Below are positions 17,689 to 26,044 of a stretch of 64,000 bases of DNA, in pieces. The notes under the pieces were generated by a model. It was not told the origin of the DNA. It was given only the letters and a program-made list of their open reading frames with translations, and ran no database searches. Made by a program: the position numbers and the translations under genes. The stretch comes from Alphaproteobacteria bacterium SO-S41 (GTDB lineage: Bacteria > Pseudomonadota > Alphaproteobacteria > Micropepsales > Micropepsaceae). Location of the stretch: assembly GCA_019670725.1 (NCBI GenBank), contig AP024629.1:1550001-1614000 (forward strand), given 5' to 3'. The first letter of the stretch is position 1; every line of letters starts with the position of its first letter.

Positions 17689-18510
17689 ATGGCCAATGGT
17701 GCCAGGCTGCCGGTTCGCAGCGCCAGCAACAATACGGTCCCTGGCTCGGTGCTCGCGGCGCAGGCACGGGTTATCGGCGCTCTTGTCGTTCGAGATTTGC
17801 GCACGAGAATCCAAGGCGGCTATGCCGGTTATCTCGTCGCCATACTCTGGCCAATGGCGCATTTCGGGATCGTCTTGACGATCTACTTGCTCGTTGCCCG
17901 GCCACCTTCGTTCGGTACCAATCTGATCTTGTGGATCGCGAGCGGCGCCCTGCCGTTTATCGCGTTTGTGTATCCCGTTCGGCTGGTGCCGATGGCGATT
18001 ATGGAAAGCTCGGCGCTTCTTTCGTTTCCCACTGTCAAATCAATCGATATATTCATAGCTCGCTCTATCGTGGAATTTCTGACTTCTTTCACGATATTTG
18101 TCGTTCTTGGTGCAATGATCTTAGTAATATTGCCGGACGTTAAGGTATATAATTTGGGTTTGATCTTTTTCTCGATTTTTGAAGCGATTTCCCTTGGAAT
18201 ATGTTTTGGTGCATTTGGTTTTGCCGCGGTTCGTGTTTGGCCAAAGCTTATTGTATTGATAAATCTTCAGACGATTCTCGTCTGGGCGACCATGGGAATA
18301 TTCTTCATCCCCGATTCTGTGCCCGAGCCTTTTCGGACTTATATCTCCTTTAACCCCGTTCTTCATGCTGCGGAGCGCATGAGAACGGGGATTTATTCGA
18401 ATTATCAATCCATGACACTCAGCGATCTGTATGTGTTCGGATTTTGTGGCGTTTTTCTTTTGCTTGGTCTTTTTATTGACAGGTTCGTTTCGCCAAATTT
18501 TGTGAAATAA
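17689..18510 (+). CDS. ABC-2 type polysaccharide export permease (KpsM/Wzm-like), AT-rich
   Basis: A 273-residue membrane protein with about six transmembrane helices, in the family that exports capsule, O-antigen or other glycans (the segment RTRIQGGYAGYLVAILWPM is typical before the first helix). The C-terminus has FNPVLHAAERMRTGIY, also common in capsule permeases. The ATG at 17689 follows GGAGA; a TTG at 17668 is less likely. From about 18000 onward the sequence is far more AT-rich than anything around it (18121-18180 is about 30% G+C), suggesting acquisition from another genome. The partner ATPase expected beside such a permease is not here. It is divergent from the sigma-54 regulator. 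Confidence 0.88.
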   Translation: MANGARLPVRSASNNTVPGSVLAAQARVIGALVVRDLRTRIQGGYAGYLVAILWPMAHFGIVLTIYLLVARPPSFGTNLILWIASGALPFIAFVYPVRLVPMAIMESSALLSFPTVKSIDIFIARSIVEFLTSFTIFVVLGAMILVILPDVKVYNLGLIFFSIFEAISLGICFGAFGFAAVRVWPKLIVLINLQTILVWATMGIFFIPDSVPEPFRTYISFNPVLHAAERMRTGIYSNYQSMTLSDLYVFGFCGVFLLLGLFIDRFVSPNFVK

Positions 18511-18537
18511 TCGCGCCAAGTCGCTACCGGCGAGGCA

Positions 18538-20352
18538 ATGATGGCTAAAACCGAGATCTCTGCACCGGCACCCGCCTGGGACCTCCGGGATCTTTATGCA
18601 GGGTTGGACGATCCACGGCTGACCGCCGATCTGAAGCGGGCGCTGGACCTGGCGAAGGCGTTTTCGGCGTCGTTCAAGGGACGGATTTCCGCGCTTGCTG
18701 CGGGCGAGGGCGCCGGGGTGCGGCTGGCCGCGATGATTGCGGATTATGAGGCCTTGGGCGATCTGTCGGGCCGGATCGCGGCGTTTGCGGGCCTTGCGTT
18801 CTCGGCGCACTCCTCGGACCCGGCCGTCGGCAAGTTCTATGGCGACATGCAGGACAGGCTGTCGGAGATAGGCAGCGAGACGCTGTTCTTAGAACTGGAG
18901 CTGTCGCAGATTCCCGATGCTGATCTGGAGGCTGCCCTAGCCACCGCGCCGGGTCTTGCCCGCTACCGGCCGTGGCTGGAGAGCGTACGCGCGTTCCGGC
19001 CGCATCAGCTCGCTGAGGATGTGGAGCGGCTGCTCTATGAGAAGGATCTGGCAGGTGCCAGCGCGTGGAGCCGGTTGTTCGACGAGACGGTCGCGGGGCT
19101 CCGGTACGAGGTGCGCGGCGAGACGCTGACCGGGCCGCAGGCGCTGAACCTGCTGGGCAGTCCGGATGCGGCGCTGCGCCGGGATGCGGCGGCGGCACTG
19201 TCGGAAACCTTTGCGGGGAATGCCCGGACCTTCGCCTTCATCCTCAACACGCTGTCGAAGGACAAGGAGATCGACGACCGCTGGCGCGCCTATCCCGAGG
19301 CGACCTCGTTCCGGCATCTGATGAACCAGGTGGAACCGGAGGTCGTGGAGGCGCTGCGGCGATCGGTGGTCGCGGCGTTCCCGCAGCTGTCGCATCGCTA
19401 CTACAAGCTCAAGGCACGCTGGCTCGGCGTCGAAAAGCTGAACGACTGGGATCGCAATGCGCCGCTGCCGCAGGCGAGCGATGCGCGGATCGGCTGGGAT
19501 GCGGCCAAGGCGACGGTGCTGGGCGCTTATGGCCGTTTCGCGCCACGCATGGCGGAGCTGGCGACGCCGTTCTTCGAGAAGAGCTGGATCGATGCCGAGC
19601 CACGGCCGGGCAAGTCGGGCGGGGCGTTCAGCCACGGCACGGTGCCGAGTGCGCATCCCTATATTCTCATGAACTATCTGGGGAAGCCGCGCGATGTGAT
19701 GACGCTGGCCCATGAATTGGGTCACGGCGTGCACCAGACGCTGGCGGCGAAACAAGGCGTGCTGCTCGCCGCGACGCCGCTGACGCTCGCCGAGACCGCT
19801 TCGGTGTTTGGCGAGATGCTGACCTTCCGGGCGCTGCTGGATGCGGCGCCGTCTCCGCGCGAGCGCGCCATCCTGCTCGCGGGCAAGGTGGAGGACATGC
19901 TGAACACCGTGGTGCGGCAGATCGCGTTCTACGAGTTCGAGCTGCGCTTTCACGCCAAGCGCCGGCAGGGCGAGCTGACGCCCGAGGATATCGGCGCGAT
20001 CTGGATGGCGGTGCAGCAAGAGAGCCTGGGGCCGGCCTTCGACTTCGCGCCGGGCTATGCGAATTGGTGGTGCTATATCCCGCATTTCGTGCGCTCGCCG
20101 TTTTACGTCTACGCCTATGCGTTTGGCGATTGCCTGGTGAATTCGCTTTATGCGCTCTACGAGGACGCGCATCCCGAGTTCGTGCCGAAGTATTTCGCGA
20201 TGCTGGAGGCGGGCGGATCGAAGCGGCATACTGAGCTGCTGAAGCCTTTCGGGCTCAATGCCTCGGACCCGCAGTTCTGGACACGCGGGCTCGGCATGAT
20301 CTCAGGGTTCATCGACGAGCTGGAGCGCGACGCCGCGCTGCTTGATGGCTGA
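18538..20352 (+). CDS. pepF: M3-family oligoendopeptidase F
   Basis: A cytoplasmic zinc metallopeptidase of 604 residues that degrades short peptides. The zinc motif HELGHG (HExxH) is followed by the downstream glutamate in LAETASVFGEM, both as in PepF/M3B enzymes. The C-terminal region has IPHFVRSPFYVYAYAFG, another family hallmark. Two in-frame ATG codons lie side by side at 18538 and 18541. The 3' end overlaps the ABC1 kinase gene by 8 nt. GC content returns to the genome norm here, in contrast to the previous gene. Confidence 0.93.
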   Translation: MMAKTEISAPAPAWDLRDLYAGLDDPRLTADLKRALDLAKAFSASFKGRISALAAGEGAGVRLAAMIADYEALGDLSGRIAAFAGLAFSAHSSDPAVGKFYGDMQDRLSEIGSETLFLELELSQIPDADLEAALATAPGLARYRPWLESVRAFRPHQLAEDVERLLYEKDLAGASAWSRLFDETVAGLRYEVRGETLTGPQALNLLGSPDAALRRDAAAALSETFAGNARTFAFILNTLSKDKEIDDRWRAYPEATSFRHLMNQVEPEVVEALRRSVVAAFPQLSHRYYKLKARWLGVEKLNDWDRNAPLPQASDARIGWDAAKATVLGAYGRFAPRMAELATPFFEKSWIDAEPRPGKSGGAFSHGTVPSAHPYILMNYLGKPRDVMTLAHELGHGVHQTLAAKQGVLLAATPLTLAETASVFGEMLTFRALLDAAPSPRERAILLAGKVEDMLNTVVRQIAFYEFELRFHAKRRQGELTPEDIGAIWMAVQQESLGPAFDFAPGYANWWCYIPHFVRSPFYVYAYAFGDCLVNSLYALYEDAHPEFVPKYFAMLEAGGSKRHTELLKPFGLNASDPQFWTRGLGMISGFIDELERDAALLDG

Positions 20353-21721
20353 TAAACCCGAAAAGCCGCCCAAACGCTTGAAGGACGCCAATACGCTGGG
20401 CGGGCGGATGCGGCGCTATGCCAGCACGACGGTGAGCCTCGGCGGCTTCGCGGCAAAGGCGGCGGTCAATCGCGCGCTGGGGCGAGAGATGGACATGGCG
20501 AAGTCCGCGTCCGAATTGCGGGCGGCGCTCGGCGGGCTGAAAGGTCCCGTCATGAAGGTCGCGCAGCTGCTCGCCACCGTGCCCGACCTGCTGCCGCCTG
20601 AATTCGCGGAGGAGCTGGCGACGCTGCAGTCGAGCGCGCCGCCGATGGGCTGGCCGTTCGTGCGGCGGCGCATGGCGGCGGAACTGGGGCCGGACTGGCT
20701 GACGCGGTTTACGCGCTTCGACCAGGAGGCGAGCGCGGCGGCGTCGCTGGGCCAAGTGCATCGCGCGGTGACGAAGGACGGCGCCGAGGTCGCCTGCAAG
20801 CTGCAATACCCGGACATGGCCTCGGCGGTGGAGGCCGATCTGGGGCAGCTCGATCTTGCCTTCGCGATCTTCCGCCGGGCGGAGAAGGCGATCGATGCGG
20901 AGGACATGAAAGGCGAGATCGCGGCGCGGCTGCGCGAGGAACTGGATTACGCGCTGGAGGCGCGGCACATCGCGCTTTATCGGCAAATCCTGGCGGATAA
21001 GCCGGAGATCAGCGTGCCGGATGTCATCGCGAAGCTGTCGACGCAGCGGCTGCTGACGATGGGTTGGCTGGAAGGCAAGCGCCTGCTCGATTTCAAGGGC
21101 GATACGCAGGACCGGCGCAATGCCATCGCCGCCAACATGTTCACGGCGTGGTGGCTGCCCTTCGTGCGGTTCGGGGCGATCCATGGCGATCCGCATCTTG
21201 GGAATTACACGGTGCGGGATGATCTCGGGATCAACTTGCTGGACTATGGCTGCATCCGGACCTTCTCGCCGTCCTTCGTGGGTGGCGTGATCGGGCTGTA
21301 TCGCGGTCTGCTCGCCAACGACCGGGCGGCGCAGGTGGCGGCCTATGAGACGTGGGGGTTCAAGAAGCTCAGCAATGAGCTGATCGATACGTTGAACATC
21401 TGGGCGCGTTTCATCTATGCGCCGCTGCTCGACGACCGAGTGCGGACGATCGCCGATGGCGTCAGCCCAGCGCAGTACGGGCGGAAGGAAGCGTTCGAGG
21501 TCCATTCGCGGTTGAAAACGCTAGGCCCGGTGAAGCCGCCGCGAGAGTTCGTCTTCATGGACCGCGCGGCGATCGGCCTCGGCGCGGTGTTCCTGCATCT
21601 CGGCGCCGAGCTCAATTTCTATCGCCTGTTCAACGACGCGATGGGCGACTTCAGCGAGGCAGCGCTCGCCAAGCGCCAGCGCAAGGTCTTCGCGGCGGCG
21701 GGTGTCAGCTTGCCTGCCTAG
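20345..21721 (+). CDS. ABC1/UbiB-family (AarF-like) atypical kinase
   Basis: A 458-residue member of the ABC1/ADCK/UbiB family, ATP-binding proteins that support ubiquinone metabolism or lipid transport. Visible motifs are the KxGQ-like segment (KGPVMKVAQ, with A replacing the usual G), the alanine-rich loop ASAAASLGQVHRA, the lysine in VACKLQYP, the catalytic HGDPHLGNY and the metal-binding LLDYGC. No obvious C-terminal membrane helices are present, so this is the soluble bacterial subgroup rather than UbiB proper. The ATG at 20345 overlaps pepF. The stop overlaps the convergent thioesterase gene by 4 nt. Confidence 0.9.
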   Translation: MADKPEKPPKRLKDANTLGGRMRRYASTTVSLGGFAAKAAVNRALGREMDMAKSASELRAALGGLKGPVMKVAQLLATVPDLLPPEFAEELATLQSSAPPMGWPFVRRRMAAELGPDWLTRFTRFDQEASAAASLGQVHRAVTKDGAEVACKLQYPDMASAVEADLGQLDLAFAIFRRAEKAIDAEDMKGEIAARLREELDYALEARHIALYRQILADKPEISVPDVIAKLSTQRLLTMGWLEGKRLLDFKGDTQDRRNAIAANMFTAWWLPFVRFGAIHGDPHLGNYTVRDDLGINLLDYGCIRTFSPSFVGGVIGLYRGLLANDRAAQVAAYETWGFKKLSNELIDTLNIWARFIYAPLLDDRVRTIADGVSPAQYGRKEAFEVHSRLKTLGPVKPPREFVFMDRAAIGLGAVFLHLGAELNFYRLFNDAMGDFSEAALAKRQRKVFAAAGVSLPA

Positions 21722-22158
21722 GCGATCTTCAAGAGCTGTGATTCAAGCTTGGCGCGCATCGTATCGGGCAGGCGGCCTTCCGGTCCTTTGAACGCGATGA
21801 CGCTCTCATGCGTCGCGATGCAGGCGTCCTCCTGGAAACAGGCGGCGGCGAGCGTGAAGGAGGCGTTGCCGATCTTGCTGACGCCGACGCCGATTCGCAC
21901 CGGCGGGCCGTAGGCGCCTTCGCGCAGATAGGCGATGGAGATCGCCGCCACCAGGACGCGCCAAGTCCTGGCGGTGTTGCGGAGCTGGTCTTCGTCGAAG
22001 ATCGTGGTCTGGTTGAACCTGACGCGTGCGTGCTCGAAATACTGCGCGTAGGCGACATTGTTGAGATGGCCGTTGTGGTCCATGTCGGCGAAGCGCGTCG
22101 TGATCTCGACGAAGTAGGGGTAGATCGCGGCGTCGAGGCGGATGGGATCGGGCTTCAT
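21718..22158 (-). CDS. Acyl-CoA thioesterase, hotdog fold (4-hydroxybenzoyl-CoA thioesterase type)
   Basis: A 146-residue hotdog-fold protein. The segment TRFADMDHNGHLNNVAYAQY carries the conserved Asp of the 4HBT/YbgC subgroup and the N-N-V-x-Y pattern. ISIAYLREGAYG and VGVSKIGNASFTL are the central strands. It should hydrolyse an acyl-CoA thioester; the chain is not predictable. It is transcribed alone and ends 4 nt inside the convergent kinase gene. Confidence 0.88.
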   Translation of the reverse strand: MKPDPIRLDAAIYPYFVEITTRFADMDHNGHLNNVAYAQYFEHARVRFNQTTIFDEDQLRNTARTWRVLVAAISIAYLREGAYGPPVRIGVGVSKIGNASFTLAAACFQEDACIATHESVIAFKGPEGRLPDTMRAKLESQLLKIA

Positions 22159-22230
22159 GGACAGCGCTCGTCAATATTGTCGGGATGCGGGCGACCATGC
22201 CCAGTCGCGGCGTTGCAAGGAAGGGCTGTC

Positions 22231-23316
22231 ATGAGCGAAATCGAGGCTAACAAACTGAGCCTGCGGCCGGAATACTGGCGCTATTTCGCGGGCGAGGCCG
22301 CCAAAGGCGGGGATTGTCCGCTTTATGAAGCGGTCTCGAACGCGATCGCCGACGATGCGGAGGTTCAGGCCATCACGCTCACCGCGCGGCCGGGCCAGCC
22401 GCCGGCCAATATGCTGTTTGCAGCGGTCCACTATGCGCTGCTGGACGGGGCGGAGCATGCGCTGCGGTGCTATTACAGCCATCTCCTGAAGCGCGGTGAG
22501 GCGGAGGCCGAGATCGGGCTGGGGACCTATGGCGTGTTCCGCGATTTCGTCATGACGCACCGGGCGGTCATCGACCCGTTGATCGCGGCGCGGGTGACCA
22601 ACACCAACGAGGTCAGGCGCTGCTCCTTCCTGCGCGCGGGCTACGCGACCATCGCGGCGCGGACGAACCAGAAGCTGCATATCGTCGAGTTGGGGCCGAG
22701 TGCGGGGTTGAACCTCAACTGGGATCGCTACGCCTATCACTATGTGCACGCGGATGGGCGCGTGCTGGACGGTGGGCCCGCCTCAAACCTTACCATCGAC
22801 AGTGCATGGCGAGGCGAGACGCCGCCACCCGTGCCGTCCGGGCCGCCGGTGGTCGCCGCGCGGATCGGACTGGAGCTAAACCCGGTCGATCTGACCTCAG
22901 CAGAAGACCGGCGCTGGCTGCTCGCCTTGCTGTGGCCGGGCCTGCCCGACCGGATCGAGCGGATGCGCAAGGCGCTCGAGATCGCGGTGCAGTTTCCGCC
23001 CCCGATCCGGGTGGGCGATGCGCTGGCGCACCTGCCGGAAGAACTTGAGAAGGTCGCACCGGGCAGTGCGGCGATCGTGGCGCATTCCATGGTGACCTAT
23101 CAATGGAACCAGCCGATGTGGGACCGGTTGGAGGCGATCCTCACGGAGGCGTCTGCGCGGCGGCCGATCTTCCGCCTGTTCCAGGATTCCATCGAGCGGT
23201 CGCTGGACCCCGCGAAATATCCGCTGCGGCTGCGCATCTACGACGCTGGTGCGATGCGTGAAGAGGTGCTGGGCGAGGTTCACCACCACGGGGCGTGGGT
23301 GGACTGGGCGGGTTAA
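22231..23316 (+). CDS. DUF2332 domain-containing protein
   Basis: A 361-residue cytoplasmic protein of the DUF2332 family, function unknown. The central segment LHIVELGPSAGLNLNWDRYAY resembles a nucleotide- or SAM-binding glycine motif. Other conserved stretches are RCSFLRAGYATIA, GLELNPVDLTSAEDRRWL and VAHSMVTYQWNQP. The ATG follows GGAAGGG at good distance. Divergent from the thioesterase gene with a 72-nt gap. I can state the family but not a reaction. Confidence 0.88.
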   Translation: MSEIEANKLSLRPEYWRYFAGEAAKGGDCPLYEAVSNAIADDAEVQAITLTARPGQPPANMLFAAVHYALLDGAEHALRCYYSHLLKRGEAEAEIGLGTYGVFRDFVMTHRAVIDPLIAARVTNTNEVRRCSFLRAGYATIAARTNQKLHIVELGPSAGLNLNWDRYAYHYVHADGRVLDGGPASNLTIDSAWRGETPPPVPSGPPVVAARIGLELNPVDLTSAEDRRWLLALLWPGLPDRIERMRKALEIAVQFPPPIRVGDALAHLPEELEKVAPGSAAIVAHSMVTYQWNQPMWDRLEAILTEASARRPIFRLFQDSIERSLDPAKYPLRLRIYDAGAMREEVLGEVHHHGAWVDWAG

Positions 23317-23360
23317 GCGTCTGGCGGCGGCAGGTGTCGGCCCGCCACCTCCCGGCGGAT

Positions 23361-23389
23361 TTGACCCCGGAGCGCGCCTCGCGCATATC
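23361..23389 (+). promoter_or_regulatory. Likely housekeeping promoter of galU
   Basis: TTGACC (23361-23366) and CATATC (23384-23389) are separated by 17 nt, a reasonable match to the vegetative -35/-10 elements of alphaproteobacteria. They would give a leader of about 22 nt before the galU ATG at 23419. Confidence 0.5.
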
Positions 23390-23418
23390 GCGAGACGTAC
23401 AGACGACGGAGTCACGTC

Positions 23419-24300
23419 ATGAAGCCTATTCGTAAAGCCGTCTTTCCCGTCGCGGGCCTGGGGACGCGGATCCTGCCGGCGACCAAGGTGATCGCCAAAG
23501 AGATGCTGCCCATCGTTGACAAGCCCTTGATCCACTATGCGATCGAGGAAGCGCGCGCGGCTGGGATCGACACGTTCATCTTCGTCACCGGCCGGGGCAA
23601 GGAAGCGATCGAGGACCATTTCGACGTCTCGTACGAACTGGAGGACACCCTTACCAAACGCGGAAAAAAGGCGGAGTTGGATGGCCTGACCGCCAGCCTG
23701 CCCGGTGCCGGCGATGCGATCTTCGTCCGGCAGCAGCGGCCACTGGGGCTGGGCCACGCCGTCTGGTGCGCCCGCAGGATCATCGGCGACGAACCCTTTG
23801 CCGTGCTGCTGCCTGACGAGCTGATCTACGGTACGCCCGGCGCGACCGAGGAACTGGTTACGGCCCACAGCCGGATCGGCGGCAATCTCGTTTCGGTGCT
23901 GGACATCCCGCGCGAGGCGACAGGCTCATATGGGATCGTCGATCCCGGCCGCACCATCGACGGGATGACGGAAGTTAGGGGCCTGGTCGAGAAGCCGAAG
24001 CCCGCCGAAGCGCCTTCGACCATGATGCTGGTCGGGCGTTACGTTCTGCAGCCGGAGATTTTCGCGCGGCTCGAGGACCAGGCGCCTGGTGCGGGCAACG
24101 AAATCCAGCTGACCGACGCCATGGCGCGCCTGATCGGCGCCCAGCCCTTCCATGCCGTGCCGATCTCGGGGCGGCGGTTCGATTGCGGCAGCAAGGCCGG
24201 CTTTCTGACGGCGAACCTGGCGCTGGGGCTAGAACGGCCGGACATCGCGCCGGCGCTGCGACAGCAGCTGAGCGAGGCTGGGCTGGTGTTCAAGTCCTGA
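23419..24300 (+). CDS. galU: UTP--glucose-1-phosphate uridylyltransferase
   Basis: Makes UDP-glucose, the precursor for UDP-glucuronate (ugd), UDP-xylose and UDP-galactose (galE), all encoded in this window. The 293-residue protein has the signature FPVAGLGTRILPATKVIAKE, the substrate segment EDHFDVSYELE, PLGLGHAVWCAR and LLPDELI, plus VEKP before the C-terminal domain. The length is standard for bacterial GalU. It is a single gene preceded by a plausible vegetative promoter. Confidence 0.96.
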   Translation: MKPIRKAVFPVAGLGTRILPATKVIAKEMLPIVDKPLIHYAIEEARAAGIDTFIFVTGRGKEAIEDHFDVSYELEDTLTKRGKKAELDGLTASLPGAGDAIFVRQQRPLGLGHAVWCARRIIGDEPFAVLLPDELIYGTPGATEELVTAHSRIGGNLVSVLDIPREATGSYGIVDPGRTIDGMTEVRGLVEKPKPAEAPSTMMLVGRYVLQPEIFARLEDQAPGAGNEIQLTDAMARLIGAQPFHAVPISGRRFDCGSKAGFLTANLALGLERPDIAPALRQQLSEAGLVFKS

Positions 24301-24410
24301 GAACTCCGAGCCGGTCGCCGTCCGGTCCTGGGAGGTGAGGGTCCGGCAGGGCACAATCACCAACAAATTCTTTACCACGTCTCTCTAGATTGGCGCGGGG
24401 GAGAGTTTAC

Positions 24411-25046
24411 GTGGATATCGACGACAAGACGGCAAGTGCCAGTCCTTCGCGGCTGGAAAAATTCCTGCTTGGGCAGGCCGCGGATGAGCGGCGCCATCGG
24501 CGGATTGTCGTCAGCCTGCCCGTCCGTTTCATGACGGAGGACGAGTCGGAGCACCGCGGGTTGCTGTTCGACATGTCCCCCGGCGGCGTTTCCGTGACCG
24601 CCGAGCAGGTTCCGGCGATCGGCTCGCGGGTGATCCTCTATATCGACGATATCGGTCGGGCGGAGGGCATCGTCGCCCGCAGCCATTCGTTCGGCTTCGC
24701 AGTGCGCCTCACCACGACGCAGAACCGCCGCGACAAGATCGCCGAACGCCTGACCTATCACGCGAACCGCCATCGCCTGCGCGACGAGGATCTGCGAGGC
24801 CACGAACGCAAGGAAGTCGATCAGGAAGGCCGCTGCACTTTGCCTGACGGTCAAGAGGTTCCGTGCCGCGTAATCGACCTGTCCCTGACCGGCGCGGCGC
24901 TGGCGCTCGAACCGCGGCCGGCGATCGGCGCTGAAATCGCCATCGGCCGCATGCGCGGCAGGGTGGTGCGTCATATTCCGGGCGGCATCGCAATTCGCTA
25001 TCTCAAGGCGGCGACCTCGCTCACGTCGCCTCTCATGGCCCGCTAG
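24411..25046 (+). CDS. Tandem PilZ-domain c-di-GMP-binding protein
   Basis: A 211-residue protein with two PilZ domains. The first starts at ERRHRRIVVSLPVRF and contains DMSPGG; the second starts at LRGHERKEV and contains DLSLTG. Both have the RxxxR and DxSxxG motifs that bind cyclic di-GMP, so both sites look functional. There is no other domain. The GTG at 24411 is preceded by GGGGGAGAG and is preferred to a TTG at 24390. It lies just upstream of a glycosyltransferase gene, suggesting it may relay c-di-GMP to surface polysaccharide production. Confidence 0.92.
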   Translation: MDIDDKTASASPSRLEKFLLGQAADERRHRRIVVSLPVRFMTEDESEHRGLLFDMSPGGVSVTAEQVPAIGSRVILYIDDIGRAEGIVARSHSFGFAVRLTTTQNRRDKIAERLTYHANRHRLRDEDLRGHERKEVDQEGRCTLPDGQEVPCRVIDLSLTGAALALEPRPAIGAEIAIGRMRGRVVRHIPGGIAIRYLKAATSLTSPLMAR

Positions 25047-25107
25047 ACCAGCGCTGGCGTCACTACGGGCTTATTGCCCGGAGCGGAACAAACCTGCAAA
25101 AGACGGC

Positions 25108-26025
25108 GTGACGTTGAAGCTCAAAAGCACGCCAGAAGAAGCCTTGCAGGGCGCCGGAACGCTATCGGTGAAAAAAGCATCCGGCCTGATCGCCGCCGTC
25201 ATTATCGTCAAGAATGAGGCGCATGCGATTTTCGAGTGGTTGGCGCATCATGCCTCGATCGGCGTCGATCAGTTCATCATCTATGACAACGGATCTACCG
25301 ACACGACTGTCGATCAGATCCGGTCATTTCCGGATCAAAAACGCATCCGCCTGATCAACTGGCCGATGGAATTCGGCCAGATGCCGGCCTACCAGAATGC
25401 GCTGATGCGGTTCGGCCGGCGGTTCAAATGGATGGCATTCATCGACGCCGATGAATTCTTCATTCCGCTGCAGCACGAAACGCTACCCGAGATCCTTGCG
25501 GACTTCGAAAACGACGACGGCCTCATCGTGCCTTGGACGCTGTTCGGCAGTTCGGGTCACGTTACTCGGCCGGGGGGGCTGATCCTGGAGAGCTACACAC
25601 ATCGGGCCGCCGATGACTTCGACGTCAACCGACATACGAAGTGCATCATAAAGCCGAGTGGAATCGCCGGGCCGACAATAACGCCGCACAATTTCATCCC
25701 GCTGCACCCCCGCGGCCTCGTCCGCGAGGACCATGTCGCCATCGATCACGACACGAGCCAGCTTCCGGAAACCTTCGTACCGCAGCGCCTGCGCCTGCAT
25801 CATTATGTTGTCCAGTCGCGCGAGGACTTCGCGAACAAGCAGGCGCGCGGGCTGGCGACGCGCAGCGATCCACGCGACAATTCATTTTTCGACATACACG
25901 ATCAAAATGTCGTCGAGGATGTAACGGCACTCCGCTTCGTTGCGGCCATTCGCGAATGGCAAATGCGACGGCTACCGGCACGCCGGCGCTTCGGTTGGTT
26001 GAGACGCAGGCCGCGCGGGGTGTAG
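25108..26025 (+). CDS. Glycosyltransferase family 2/92-type protein
   Basis: A 305-residue GT-A fold enzyme. It has AAVIIVKNEAHAIFEWLAHH, then FIIYDNGSTDTTVD (nucleotide-binding strand) and WMAFIDADEFFIP with the metal-binding D-x-D. The layout matches the GT92/DUF23 class found in capsule and outer-core loci. A late H-H-Y-V-V-Q-S-R-E-D-F stretch is also typical. The GTG start is 61 nt after the PilZ gene. The C-terminus is very basic. Donor and acceptor sugars are not predictable. Confidence 0.87.
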   Translation: MTLKLKSTPEEALQGAGTLSVKKASGLIAAVIIVKNEAHAIFEWLAHHASIGVDQFIIYDNGSTDTTVDQIRSFPDQKRIRLINWPMEFGQMPAYQNALMRFGRRFKWMAFIDADEFFIPLQHETLPEILADFENDDGLIVPWTLFGSSGHVTRPGGLILESYTHRAADDFDVNRHTKCIIKPSGIAGPTITPHNFIPLHPRGLVREDHVAIDHDTSQLPETFVPQRLRLHHYVVQSREDFANKQARGLATRSDPRDNSFFDIHDQNVVEDVTALRFVAAIREWQMRRLPARRRFGWLRRRPRGV

Positions 26026-26044
26026 CCGTCAACCCGTCGCAGGC

